Assembly (NCBI RefSeq): GCF_024267655.1
Contig: NZ_CP100595.1
Span: forward strand, 2,976,001 to 3,040,000
Direction: 5' to 3'
DNA: 64,000 nt
From: Arcobacter roscoffensis
Lineage (GTDB): Bacteria > Campylobacterota > Campylobacteria > Campylobacterales > Arcobacteraceae
The notes under the pieces were generated by a model that searched no databases, had not been told where the DNA came from, and saw nothing but the letters and a program-made list of their open reading frames with translations. Of the stretch, positions 53,483 to 62,983 are shown piece after piece. Made by a program: the position numbers and the translations under genes. How positions within the stretch are numbered: the first letter of the stretch is position 1; every line of letters starts with the position of its first letter.

Positions 53483-55009
53483 CTATTTAACCTCCCCTAT
53501 TGTATTTAAAGCTTTTAGCTTCTCTTTTGTATCTTCATTTACTGCTTTTACTTGCATAACATGAGTTAAATGATTTACAGAAGTGTTAAGCGGATCTAGT
53601 ACAACTTTTGGATAAACACCTAGTGCAATAATTAAAGCAACTAAAGATCCAAGTGCAACTAATTCTCTTCCAAAAATATCTTTTAATGGTTTGTTCTTTG
53701 GATTAGTTAACTCTCCAAAGAATGTTCTTTTGTACATTGATAACATATAAATTGCACTTAATACAATAGTTAAAGAAGCAATAAATGTTAAAATTGGAGA
53801 TGCTTTAAAGAATCCAAGTAAAGCTAAGAATTCACCAACAAATCCAGCTGTTAAAGGAAGTCCAACAGACCCCATTAAAACAACTGCATAAACTAGTGCA
53901 AACATTGGCATATTATGAGCTAATCCACCAAACTCTTTAATCATCTTAGTTTTTCTTCTATCATATAAAACACCTACACACATAAATAGTGCTCCTGAAA
54001 CAATTGCATGTCCAAGCATCAGATATACAGCCCCTGCTATACCTTCAGTGTTTAAAGCAAACACACCTAAAGTAATAACACCCATATGTGATACTGATGA
54101 GTAAGCTATCATTTGCTTCATATCTTCTTGTGCGTATGCAAGCATAGCTGTGTAGATAATTGCTAAAATAGCAAGTCCTGCCATAAACCACATAAAGAAC
54201 ACAGCTGCATCAGGGAATAATGGAAGCGAGAATCTAATAAATCCGTATGTTTCCATTTTTAATAATACAGCAGCAAGAATAATAGAACCAATAGTTGGTG
54301 CTTCACCATGAGCTAATGGAAGCCATGTATGGAATGGAATCATTGGAACTTTTACAGCAAATCCAAAGAAGAAGGCAATAAATAACCATAATTGAACATC
54401 AAATGGTAAAATAGCCCCATACCAATCAAGTAAGTTAAAGCTCCAAACTCCTGTTGTTTCGTGATATACATATCCAAAGTATAACATACCTACAAGCATG
54501 ATTAATGAACCAATAAATGTATATAAGAAGAACTTCATTGCAGCATAGAATCTTCTCTCTGCTCCCCAGAAACCAATGATATAGAACATTGGAATAAGTG
54601 TTAATTCCCAGAAAACATAGAACATGATTACATCTAAAGAAACGAAAACACCAACCATTGTCATTTCTAAAAAAAGCATAGTAATGATTAGGTTTTTAAT
54701 ATTTCTTTTTTCAGTTAATCCAATAACAGCAATCATAGTCATAAATGTAATCATAATAAGTAAGAATAATGATACACCATCAACACCAGCAACATAACCT
54801 ATACCCATAGAGGAGATTATTGGTAAATTTTGAACAAACTGCATTCCAGCCATACTTGGGTCAAAGTGATACCATAAAAGTAAAGCTAAAACAAACTCAA
54901 CAACAGTTACAACTACACCATATTGTCTCATTGAATCCTTATGAATTAAGAATCCAACAGTTGCAGCTGCTGCTGGGAAGAATATCAGCATCGATAAAAT
55001 ATTTTCCAT
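53483..55009 (-). CDS. nuoM: NADH-quinone oxidoreductase subunit M
   Basis: Proton-pumping membrane subunit of complex I, 508 residues, about 14 helices. Key parts are FYVFWELTLIPMFYIIGFWG with the functional Glu, KVPMIPFHTWLPLAHGEAPTIGSIILAAVLLKMETYG with the Lys, and DMKQMIAYSSVSHMG. It lies 12 nt after nuoL. Confidence 0.97.
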   Translation of the reverse strand: MENILSMLIFFPAAAATVGFLIHKDSMRQYGVVVTVVEFVLALLLWYHFDPSMAGMQFVQNLPIISSMGIGYVAGVDGVSLFLLIMITFMTMIAVIGLTEKRNIKNLIITMLFLEMTMVGVFVSLDVIMFYVFWELTLIPMFYIIGFWGAERRFYAAMKFFLYTFIGSLIMLVGMLYFGYVYHETTGVWSFNLLDWYGAILPFDVQLWLFIAFFFGFAVKVPMIPFHTWLPLAHGEAPTIGSIILAAVLLKMETYGFIRFSLPLFPDAAVFFMWFMAGLAILAIIYTAMLAYAQEDMKQMIAYSSVSHMGVITLGVFALNTEGIAGAVYLMLGHAIVSGALFMCVGVLYDRRKTKMIKEFGGLAHNMPMFALVYAVVLMGSVGLPLTAGFVGEFLALLGFFKASPILTFIASLTIVLSAIYMLSMYKRTFFGELTNPKNKPLKDIFGRELVALGSLVALIIALGVYPKVVLDPLNTSVNHLTHVMQVKAVNEDTKEKLKALNTIGEVK

Positions 55010-55021
55010 TTACATAACCCC

Positions 55022-56884
55022 TTATATTACCGCTAAAACTAAGGCGAAAACTAGACCCATAATAAGTCCAGTAACCATTAGTCTTAATGATGTTGATAAA
55101 TTACCTGATTGAATAACTCTAATATTAGTACCTAGTTTATAAATAAATCTAGCAATTGAATCAATCGTATTATCAATTATTTTAATTTCTACAACTTTAA
55201 AGAACCATACTGACATTGCATAATATGGTTTAGAAACAAACTTCTCATAGAACTGTGGAACATAGTATTGGTTAATTAAAAGCTTGTAGATTGCTTTATT
55301 CTCCCACTCTTTACTAAATCCATCGCCTTTGAAGTACTTCACATAAGCAACTGCAATACCACCAATTGCAATAGCACTTGTAACTAGTATTAAAATCCAA
55401 ACCGTTGAGCTTGCTGTATTTGAAGCTTCCCATGAAGGAAGAATTTTAGTTACAAAATCAATAAAGGCATGTTCAAACCAACCTGCAATTACTGCTAGAA
55501 CTGCTAATGGCAACATAGCAGCGATAACAAAACTTTTTGCTTCGTGAGGATGGAACTGCTCATCTGAATAGTTTTGTTTTCCAAAGAAGATTTTAAATAC
55601 AAGTCTAAATGAATAAAATGCAGTTAAACCAGCAGTTATCCATAATGTTGCCCATAAAATATAAGCATCAGCATTAAATGCAGCTTCTAAAATCTTATCT
55701 TTTGAGAAGAACCCAGCTAATGGGAAAATACCAGCAAGAGCAAGTGAAGCTACAAACATAATAATCGAAGTTGCTTTCATCTTTTGGTGTAATCCACCCA
55801 TCTTTCTAATATCTAATTCATCATCCATTGCATGCATAACATTACCTGCACCTAAGAATAATACTGATTTGAAGAAGGCGTGAGTTGCTAAGTGGAAAAG
55901 TGCTACCCAGTATGCACCAAGACCAGCTGCAACAAACATATATCCTAATTGTGATAATGTTGAGTAAGCAATAATTCTTTTCATATCATTGTTTACTAAA
56001 GCCATAGTAGCTGCAAAGATTGCAACAAATGCACCTAAACAAGCGATACCATATCCAACTTCTGGAATTAATGCATATAATTCATTTGATCTAATTACTA
56101 AATAAACACCAGCTGTTACCATAGTTGCTGCGTGAATAAGTGCTGATACAGGAGTTGGTCCTTCCATTGCATCTGCAAGCCATGTATGTAATGGGAATTG
56201 TGCTGATTTACCCATAGCACCTACAAATAATAAGATACCAATCCAAGTAAGTGTAGAAGTCTCTAAACTTGCAACATTAGCAAATACTACATCATATTGT
56301 AAACTTCCAATATTCCAGTAAATTAAGAACATACCAAGTAATAAACCTAAATCCCCTACTCTATTCATAATAAATGCTTCATTTGCAGCCCATGATGCTG
56401 ATTCTTTGTGATACCAGAATCCAATTAGTAACCATGAACAAACACCAACACCTTCCCATCCAATAAATAGTACAGCGAAGTTATCAGACATAACAAGTAC
56501 AAGCATTGAGAATACGAATGCTGAAAGGTAAGAGAAGTATCTATTAAAACCTTTGTCATGTTCCATATAACCAATTGAGTGAATATGAACCATTGTTGAA
56601 ACTACAGTTACAACTGTCATCATTACAACTGATACATGATCAACTACAAATCCCATAGGAATATTTAAACTTCCTGATACAATCCATTCAAATAAAACTA
56701 CATTTAAAGTCTCATCTGTTGTATAAACATGTTGTAAAAGGTTTAGTGAAGCTATCATAGAAACAGCTAACATAAATGATGTAAACCAACCTGTAAAAGC
56801 ATTTTTTGGCTGCATTGAGAATAGTGCAGCTACAAGTGAACCTACAAGTGGGGCAAAAAGTGCTATATATATAAATTTTTCCAT
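55022..56884 (-). CDS. nuoL: NADH-quinone oxidoreductase subunit L
   Basis: Distal proton-pumping subunit of complex I, 620 residues, with the antiporter core (LFIGWEGVGVCSWLLIGFWY, KSAQFPLHTWLADAMEGPTPVSALIHAATMVTAGVYL, DMKRIIAYSTLSQLGYM) and a C-terminal extension (about residues 480-620) that includes the lateral helix. It starts 2 nt after the nuoK stop. Confidence 0.97.
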   Translation of the reverse strand: MEKFIYIALFAPLVGSLVAALFSMQPKNAFTGWFTSFMLAVSMIASLNLLQHVYTTDETLNVVLFEWIVSGSLNIPMGFVVDHVSVVMMTVVTVVSTMVHIHSIGYMEHDKGFNRYFSYLSAFVFSMLVLVMSDNFAVLFIGWEGVGVCSWLLIGFWYHKESASWAANEAFIMNRVGDLGLLLGMFLIYWNIGSLQYDVVFANVASLETSTLTWIGILLFVGAMGKSAQFPLHTWLADAMEGPTPVSALIHAATMVTAGVYLVIRSNELYALIPEVGYGIACLGAFVAIFAATMALVNNDMKRIIAYSTLSQLGYMFVAAGLGAYWVALFHLATHAFFKSVLFLGAGNVMHAMDDELDIRKMGGLHQKMKATSIIMFVASLALAGIFPLAGFFSKDKILEAAFNADAYILWATLWITAGLTAFYSFRLVFKIFFGKQNYSDEQFHPHEAKSFVIAAMLPLAVLAVIAGWFEHAFIDFVTKILPSWEASNTASSTVWILILVTSAIAIGGIAVAYVKYFKGDGFSKEWENKAIYKLLINQYYVPQFYEKFVSKPYYAMSVWFFKVVEIKIIDNTIDSIARFIYKLGTNIRVIQSGNLSTSLRLMVTGLIMGLVFALVLAVI

Positions 56885-56886
56885 TA

Positions 56887-57186
56887 TTACCCCTTCATCC
56901 CTTGAATATCATCTAAGTTAATAGAACCCGTTCTTTTATACCAAAGAATTAATAATCCAAGACCAATAGCAACTTCAGCAGCAGCAACTGCAATAATAAA
57001 GAAGGCAAACATTTGTCCTGATAAATCCCCATGGAATTTAGAAATAGCTGCAAGTCCTACATTTACAGCATTTAACATAATTTCTGTTGAGAAGAAAAGC
57101 ATTAATACATTCTTTCTTCTAATTACTCCAATCAGTCCTATACAAAATAGAAGTGTTGAAAGTATCAAATAGGCATTAAGTGTCAT
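56887..57186 (-). CDS. nuoK: NADH-quinone oxidoreductase subunit K
   Basis: Small three-helix complex I subunit, 99 residues, with the conserved membrane glutamates in FFSTEIMLNAVNVGLAA and AAEVAIGLGLLI. It overlaps nuoJ by 4 nt (ATGA). Confidence 0.97.
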   Translation of the reverse strand: MTLNAYLILSTLLFCIGLIGVIRRKNVLMLFFSTEIMLNAVNVGLAAISKFHGDLSGQMFAFFIIAVAAAEVAIGLGLLILWYKRTGSINLDDIQGMKG

Positions 57187-57779
57187 TTTGCCTCCTTAGA
57201 TTCTTTTTGAGCTTCAGCTTTAGCTTCTGCTTCGATATGTGCATCAATCTCATCTTCTGGCATTTCAGAATAAGATTCATTCATTTTTTTACCAGCAAGT
57301 ACAATACCACCAATCATTGCAACAACTAACATAATACCTGCCACTTCAAATGGGACTAAATACTTAGTAAATAAAACTAAACCAACATCTGCTGAATTAC
57401 CAGCTCCAGGAGTCATTGGGTAGTTAGCTTGAACATTTTCTCCAATTACAGGTGCTATAAAAATAACCACAACAATTAAAGCCACCATTCCTGAAAGTAA
57501 AAATACTAATCTTGGGTTATTTACTTTCTCTTTTACAACAGAAAGTGAATCAAAGAACATCATACCAAAGGCATAAAGTGCCATTACTGCACCTGTATAA
57601 ACCACAATTTGTACTGCACCTAAGAAGTCTGCACCCAATAAAAAGAAAAACGCAGAAATAAAAATCATTCCTGCTGCCATAGCACTTAGTGCATATAAGG
57701 CATTATTTGTAAGTACTGTAATTAGGAACATTCCTATTGTAAGTACTGAAAAGACTATAAAAGCTACTATTTCAAACAT
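57183..57779 (-). CDS. nuoJ: NADH-quinone oxidoreductase subunit J
   Basis: Five-helix complex I membrane subunit, 198 residues, with LGADFLGAVQIVVYTGAVMALYAFGMMFF, the conserved pi-bulge helix region. The C-terminal tail is charged (EIDAHIEAEAKAEAQKESKEAK) and unusual in length. It is followed by nuoK with a 4-nt overlap. Confidence 0.95.
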   Translation of the reverse strand: MFEIVAFIVFSVLTIGMFLITVLTNNALYALSAMAAGMIFISAFFFLLGADFLGAVQIVVYTGAVMALYAFGMMFFDSLSVVKEKVNNPRLVFLLSGMVALIVVVIFIAPVIGENVQANYPMTPGAGNSADVGLVLFTKYLVPFEVAGIMLVVAMIGGIVLAGKKMNESYSEMPEDEIDAHIEAEAKAEAQKESKEAK

Positions 57780-57788
57780 TCAGACTCC

Positions 57789-58409
57789 TTAGTATGATAA
57801 TGGAGTTTTCTTGATTTTTTCATCAGCATCAGGAGATACTGAACCAAAACCTGCAAACTCTGTTTGTTGATTTAATTGATCAAATGGCGTTATAATATCC
57901 TCTTTTAATGAGAAGTGTGCTCTTTGTTCAGAAGAGTTTTCATATCTTCCTCCGTGAACAATTGCAAGCTCTGGACAAACTTCTGCACAATATCCACAGA
58001 AAATACATCTTCCCATGTTAATTGTATATTCAGTTACTGCCTTTCTTGAGCCTTCATCAATTTTAGTTTCCATTCTAATACAATTTGCAATACAAATCTT
58101 TTCACATAAACCACAACCAATACATCTTTCACTTCCAGATTCTAAAAGAACTAATAACTTATGTACTGCTCTATATCTTGGACCAATAGGTAACTTTTCA
58201 GCTGGATATTGAACTGTTGCCATTTCACCTTTGAAAAGTGCTCCTGTCATCATTTTCCATGTAATTTTAAGACCTGTTAAAAGTTCACCTTTTACAGATC
58301 TTTTCATTACTTGTTTAAAAGATTCCCATTCTGTTTTTGGATAATTATCTTCTTGAACTGTTACGTAATCTTCAGATATATTTCTATTTTTAAACTCTTT
58401 AAAACTCAT
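57789..58409 (-). CDS. nuoI: NADH-quinone oxidoreductase subunit I
   Basis: Complex I subunit with two [4Fe-4S] clusters, 206 residues. The ligand motifs are CIGCGLCEKICIANC and CIFCGYCAEVCPELA, with the last cysteine of each motif joining the other cluster. In the first motif the usual CP is replaced by CIA...C. It passes electrons from NuoG toward the quinone site. It lies 9 nt after nuoH. Confidence 0.96.
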   Translation of the reverse strand: MSFKEFKNRNISEDYVTVQEDNYPKTEWESFKQVMKRSVKGELLTGLKITWKMMTGALFKGEMATVQYPAEKLPIGPRYRAVHKLLVLLESGSERCIGCGLCEKICIANCIRMETKIDEGSRKAVTEYTINMGRCIFCGYCAEVCPELAIVHGGRYENSSEQRAHFSLKEDIITPFDQLNQQTEFAGFGSVSPDADEKIKKTPLSY

Positions 58410-58418
58410 AATTACCCC

Positions 58419-59411
58419 TTATATCATCATCACTAAACCAGTAACTAAAATATTTAGTACTGCTAGTGGCATTAATACTTTCCAACATAACCACATTAAC
58501 TGATCAGGTCTAACATGTGGCCATGCTGCTCTTGTCCATAAGAAAATGAAAATTAACAACATTACTTTTAATACAATCGCTAATCCACCAGGAATAAACC
58601 ATAATGGCTCAAATCCACCTAAGAAGATAAGTGCAATTAAGAATGAAATTGTAAATAATGCAGCATATTCACCAATAAAGAACATACCCCATCTCATACC
58701 TGAATACTCAGTTGCATAACCTGCAACTAATTCAGCTTCATGTTCAAGTAAGTCAAATGGTGTTCTATTTGTTTCAGCAAATCCAGCAATTACAAATAAA
58801 ATAAATGCTAAAGGCTGATACCAAATAATCCACTCAGATATCCCACCTGCTTGGTAGTTATTAATATCAATTAATGATAATGAACCAACCATCATAATAG
58901 GAGCAAGTAAAGCAAGTCCTGATACGATTTCATACGAAAGCATTTGAATGGCTGTTCTAGCCCCACCAATTAAAGCCCATTTATTTGCAGAACTCATACC
59001 ACCTAATAATGGTCCATAAAGTCCAATAGCTCCAACTGATAATACAAATAAAACCCCAACATTTACATCTGAGATAATAGGTCTTACTGTATATCCAAAG
59101 ATTTCAAACTCTGGGAAAAAAGGAACTGCTGACATTGCAATAAATGCAGTTGCAGCTGTAATAATTGGCGCTATCATAAAGATAGGTTTATTTGCATTTG
59201 CAGGGATAAAATCCTCTTTTGTAAATAGCTTAATACCATCCGCTGCAATTTGTAAAAGACCATAAGGACCAACATTTGTAGGTCCTAATCTTCTTTGCAT
59301 AAATGCTAACACTTTTCTTTCAATATACGTAGTAAATCCAGCTAATGCAGAAAATACTAAGATTACTGTGAAAACTTTTACAATTGTTTCTATAATAATT
59401 CCAGTTTCCAT
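58419..59411 (-). CDS. nuoH: NADH-quinone oxidoreductase subunit H
   Basis: Membrane subunit that forms much of the quinone channel, 330 residues, about eight helices. Conserved parts are ERKVLAFMQRRLGPTNVGPYGLLQIAADGIKLFTKED, and AGFAETNRTPFDLLEHEAELVAGYATEYSGM. It starts 1 nt after the nuoG stop. Confidence 0.97.
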   Translation of the reverse strand: METGIIIETIVKVFTVILVFSALAGFTTYIERKVLAFMQRRLGPTNVGPYGLLQIAADGIKLFTKEDFIPANANKPIFMIAPIITAATAFIAMSAVPFFPEFEIFGYTVRPIISDVNVGVLFVLSVGAIGLYGPLLGGMSSANKWALIGGARTAIQMLSYEIVSGLALLAPIMMVGSLSLIDINNYQAGGISEWIIWYQPLAFILFVIAGFAETNRTPFDLLEHEAELVAGYATEYSGMRWGMFFIGEYAALFTISFLIALIFLGGFEPLWFIPGGLAIVLKVMLLIFIFLWTRAAWPHVRPDQLMWLCWKVLMPLAVLNILVTGLVMMI

Positions 59412-59412
59412 A

Positions 59413-61887
59413 TTATGCCTTTGTCACTTTTGCTTTACTATATCTGTAAGTATCAAATAAAGCTTTTGAAGCTGAGTTTTTCTCAAAAGTAGATACATAT
59501 GCAACTTCACCAGTAATTTGAATATCAACATATGCGTTTAACTCTAAAGTTTGTCCATTAGCTTCAACTTTTACCTTATCGCCCTCTTGTAACTCTAATT
59601 TATCAAATGCACTTTGAGAGAAGAAAACACCTGATTTTAAATCATCTTTAAACTCATGAGCAATTGCTGTGAATTCATTGAATTGGTTAATAGGATTTGC
59701 TTTATAAATAACTGTTTCATCTTCTACTAACTCTATCTTAGATGACAAGTCTAATTCAACATCATCACTAGCTTCGCTTACTAATACAGATAAGTCATAT
59801 CCTCTATATTCAACTCTATCATTTCCAAATTCATTTGGTAATGAGTCAAAATCTACTGCTTTAAATCCACCAGTTAAAGGTAACTGCTCTGTATATTCAA
59901 TAGTATATTCAATCTCATCATTTAAAACTACATTTGCAATATCATTTAGGTTGTAACCTTTATGAGCAAGTGCTGCGTTTGTAGGAATAACTTTCTTATC
60001 TACATTTGTGAAAGTTCCCTCTTGTTGGTTAAGTGCAGGAATATCTAAATCTCCATCACCTAAAGCAGATAATTCAAAATCAGCTTTTTCATTGTAACCT
60101 ACAACAAAACCATTTTCTTCATCTGCTAAATCACAAATTAAAGATACTCCAAGAGTATTTGTTTGAGTTGGTAAAATTACAATATCAAAAGCAGTATATC
60201 TATCAATAATTCCACATAATTTTGCTAAATTTGCTGCATTTGGATGAGTGATTAAATCTTCACCAACAATTAGTGAGAAGTTATCTTTTTTAGCAAGCAT
60301 TGAATCAACTAACTCTAAGAAATTTTCATCTTTTCCAAACTCTTCAATAAATGAGTTGTATTCAAATTCAACTTCTTTTTCTACTTTCTTAGGAACCATT
60401 TTTGAAACTTCTTTTTCTTCACCTGTTTCTTCATCTTTTACGATTTCAACAACTTTTTCTTTTACAGTTTCAACTACAGTTTTAGTTCTTTTCTCAGTTT
60501 TTGAGTCTATAAACTCTTTGATTGATGCTGGTAAGTCTTTTCCAAATTTATATAAAATAAAGTATAAGATAGCTTCTTGAGCCATTGCATCATGATAAAT
60601 AAAGTCTGTTGTTTTACCTTTTTTACCAATTTTTTCCATAACAGGATCTGCAACTGGATGGAAGTATAATGCAGCACCTTTATTCATAATAACTGAGTTA
60701 TTAAAGGCATATCTTGCATTTGGTAAATCAGATTTTAAATATGAACCAACAGAAATTACAAAGTTAGATGAATGAACATCTGTTAATGTTGAAGAGTATA
60801 AAGATCTTCCAGATGTTGATGCATAGTTTTTTAAGAACTCTTGGTATCTTCTAGCATCTTCATTTACTAATCTTGCACCTCTTTGTTTTGCAAGTTTTTG
60901 TAAGATTAAAGCTTCTTCATTTGTGATATATGAGTTAAATTTAATAGTATCAGCTTTACTAAATGCTTCAATAGCTTTATTAAATGCTACTTCATCTTTA
61001 GCTTCAACTTTATTTTCAAAATCATACGCAAATCTTCCTGCACCATTTACAGTTGAGAAATGAGGTTCATTTGTAACTCTATAAATCTTCTTTTGAGCAT
61101 GATTGTCAATAGATTCTTGCTTGATTTCATAATACATAAATGCACAATCAGAAGAGTGTGGATTTGCTGCTGGAATTTTCTTTAATTCCCAAGCGTTTGA
61201 AGTATATTGGAAGTCATGAGATACTAAAGCTCCAACTGGACATGCTGAAATACACTCACCACAATCAGTACAGGCATCAGCATCATAACCAATTAATGAC
61301 TTGTTTAATTTATTCCACATTGCATAAGCATCTTTTGGCATTTCTGCTTTAAATGTCTTATCAATTGCATCTGCACCTCTTTTTACAGTAGATAGTGCAT
61401 TTGATCCAACCATATCTTTACATACAGTTACACATCTTTCACATACAATACAAAGTGCTGGGTCATAGTTCATAACACCCCAGTGCTGTGTTGGTCTATG
61501 AATATCTTTTATACTATAGCTTTGTGAGTCAACGTTCATGTATAAAGAGTAGTTTTGTAATTCACACTCTCCACTTTGGTCACAAACACCACACTGTAAT
61601 GGATGGTTTACATCGTAAACTTCCATAATTGCGCGTCTTTCTTTAGCAATATTAGGAGTAACAGTTGAGATTTCCATCCCCTCTTTAATCTTAGTATTAC
61701 AACCATAAACTTGTTTTCCATCTGCTTCAACAAGACATAGTCTACATGCTAAAGTTGGTGAACATCTAGTTAAATAACAAACCGCAGGAACAAATATATC
61801 ATTTGCTCTTGCTGTATTTAAGATAGTTTCACCATCTTTTGCCTCTACAGACTTACCATCTATTGTTAATGTAATCATATCACTCAT
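59413..61887 (-). CDS. nuoG: NADH-quinone oxidoreductase subunit G
   Basis: Large iron-sulfur subunit, 824 residues. The N-terminal ferredoxin domain has CRLCLVEADGKQVYGC-type ligands, then CGVCDQSGECELQ, ALCIVCERCVTVCKDM and CTDCGECISACPVGAL. The molybdopterin-oxidoreductase-like domain follows. An unusual charged insertion (about residues 455-500, KEKVVEIVKDEETGEEKEV...) is predicted to be helical and is not part of the usual fold. It overlaps the following upstream gene by 1 nt. Confidence 0.95.
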   Translation of the reverse strand: MSDMITLTIDGKSVEAKDGETILNTARANDIFVPAVCYLTRCSPTLACRLCLVEADGKQVYGCNTKIKEGMEISTVTPNIAKERRAIMEVYDVNHPLQCGVCDQSGECELQNYSLYMNVDSQSYSIKDIHRPTQHWGVMNYDPALCIVCERCVTVCKDMVGSNALSTVKRGADAIDKTFKAEMPKDAYAMWNKLNKSLIGYDADACTDCGECISACPVGALVSHDFQYTSNAWELKKIPAANPHSSDCAFMYYEIKQESIDNHAQKKIYRVTNEPHFSTVNGAGRFAYDFENKVEAKDEVAFNKAIEAFSKADTIKFNSYITNEEALILQKLAKQRGARLVNEDARRYQEFLKNYASTSGRSLYSSTLTDVHSSNFVISVGSYLKSDLPNARYAFNNSVIMNKGAALYFHPVADPVMEKIGKKGKTTDFIYHDAMAQEAILYFILYKFGKDLPASIKEFIDSKTEKRTKTVVETVKEKVVEIVKDEETGEEKEVSKMVPKKVEKEVEFEYNSFIEEFGKDENFLELVDSMLAKKDNFSLIVGEDLITHPNAANLAKLCGIIDRYTAFDIVILPTQTNTLGVSLICDLADEENGFVVGYNEKADFELSALGDGDLDIPALNQQEGTFTNVDKKVIPTNAALAHKGYNLNDIANVVLNDEIEYTIEYTEQLPLTGGFKAVDFDSLPNEFGNDRVEYRGYDLSVLVSEASDDVELDLSSKIELVEDETVIYKANPINQFNEFTAIAHEFKDDLKSGVFFSQSAFDKLELQEGDKVKVEANGQTLELNAYVDIQITGEVAYVSTFEKNSASKALFDTYRYSKAKVTKA

Positions 61888-62696
61888 TATGCATCAACCT
61901 TTTCTATTTTTACTTGCTTATATCTATAACCTTTAAAAAGTTCACTCTCGCAGTTTGAACCTTTTGCTATTGATACAGTACCGTTTAACTTATCATCAAC
62001 TTTTAAAACTCTTTTTACTTTTTCACTTGCAAAGTTAATAAAAATTTCATCACCATTTTGAACCTTAGCAATATTTGCAAAAGATTGACTACATGATAAA
62101 ATATCATTCTCTTCTTCATCAATCAATCTATAAACTAGTGTTCCGTTATATGATTTCAAATCCTCAATCTCTTCTAAATCAAAGTTTTCACAAGAGTTAA
62201 CTTTTTGTTCTAAATCATCATTTAAAACTACAATATTTAAATCTGAATACTTTTTAATTACAGCTAGAAGTCTTACAATATTTTCAACTCTATCATGCTC
62301 AATAATATCATCACCAATAATTAGTGTTTTGAAAGTAGACTCTTTTGATGCCTCGAAAGCCTCTTCAAACTCTTCTTCCCCTGCACTACTTTCTGCTGAA
62401 ATATACCCTAAGTCTAAATCATCAATGTAAGCTTTTATATTTTCATCACAATTTTTTACAAAAGCGTCAAGAAGTAAGGCGCAAATACCCTCTTCACTTC
62501 CCACTTCATATTTTATAAATTGTGTGTAATAAAGCTTGATATCGATGTTATCAATTGGGTGCATATAAACAAATTTTGCATTTGTTTTTGCTATTGATTC
62601 AATAATTGAGTCTACGTAAACCTCTTTATTATTAGAAAGCATTGTTCCTAAAGTAATTACAAAATCACTTTTAGCAATAAGCTCTTTTTTATTCAT
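61887..62696 (-). CDS. Complex I-associated protein at the nuoF position (NuoG-like domain)
   Basis: A 269-residue protein in the place of nuoF. It lacks the NADH, FMN and iron-sulfur motifs of NuoF: no GRGGAGFP-type sequence and only scattered cysteines. It resembles part of the NuoG molybdopterin-like domain (SDFVITLGTMLSNNKEVYVDSI, FVYMHPIDN). In Campylobacter and Helicobacter the corresponding gene pair replaces NuoE/NuoF and an electron donor other than NADH, such as flavodoxin, is used. That seems to apply here. Translationally coupled to both neighbours. Confidence 0.82.
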   Translation of the reverse strand: MNKKELIAKSDFVITLGTMLSNNKEVYVDSIIESIAKTNAKFVYMHPIDNIDIKLYYTQFIKYEVGSEEGICALLLDAFVKNCDENIKAYIDDLDLGYISAESSAGEEEFEEAFEASKESTFKTLIIGDDIIEHDRVENIVRLLAVIKKYSDLNIVVLNDDLEQKVNSCENFDLEEIEDLKSYNGTLVYRLIDEEENDILSCSQSFANIAKVQNGDEIFINFASEKVKRVLKVDDKLNGTVSIAKGSNCESELFKGYRYKQVKIEKVDA

Positions 62697-62971
62697 TATT
62701 TAGCATCCTGTGAAGCTTCTTCTTCAACTTCTTTTGCTTCTGGTTTAACTTTCTTTACAACTAAAGTCCAGTCAACTTCATTGAATTTAATAGAGTTCAT
62801 TAAAGTATAACCTGCTTCATAAACAACATCAGCAGATTTTTGGATATTTTCAAAGTCACCAATCTCAAACATAATAATAGCTGTTTCACCATCAGCAATT
62901 TGAGTATCCATAAGCTCTAACATTCTGTCATAGAAGTCGTTTTTTAAATGTCTTAAATCAAATCTTTTCAT
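62696..62971 (-). CDS. Complex I-associated small protein at the nuoE position
   Basis: A 91-residue protein that occupies the nuoE place but has no cysteine, so it cannot bind the [2Fe-2S] cluster of NuoE. It starts MKRFDLRHLKNDFYDRMLEL and ends in an acidic tail (EAKEVEEEASQDAK). It resembles the short NuoE-position protein of Campylobacter jejuni. It lies 12 nt after nuoD and overlaps the next gene by 1 nt. Confidence 0.8.
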   Translation of the reverse strand: MKRFDLRHLKNDFYDRMLELMDTQIADGETAIIMFEIGDFENIQKSADVVYEAGYTLMNSIKFNEVDWTLVVKKVKPEAKEVEEEASQDAK

Positions 62972-62983
62972 ACTTCTATTCCC

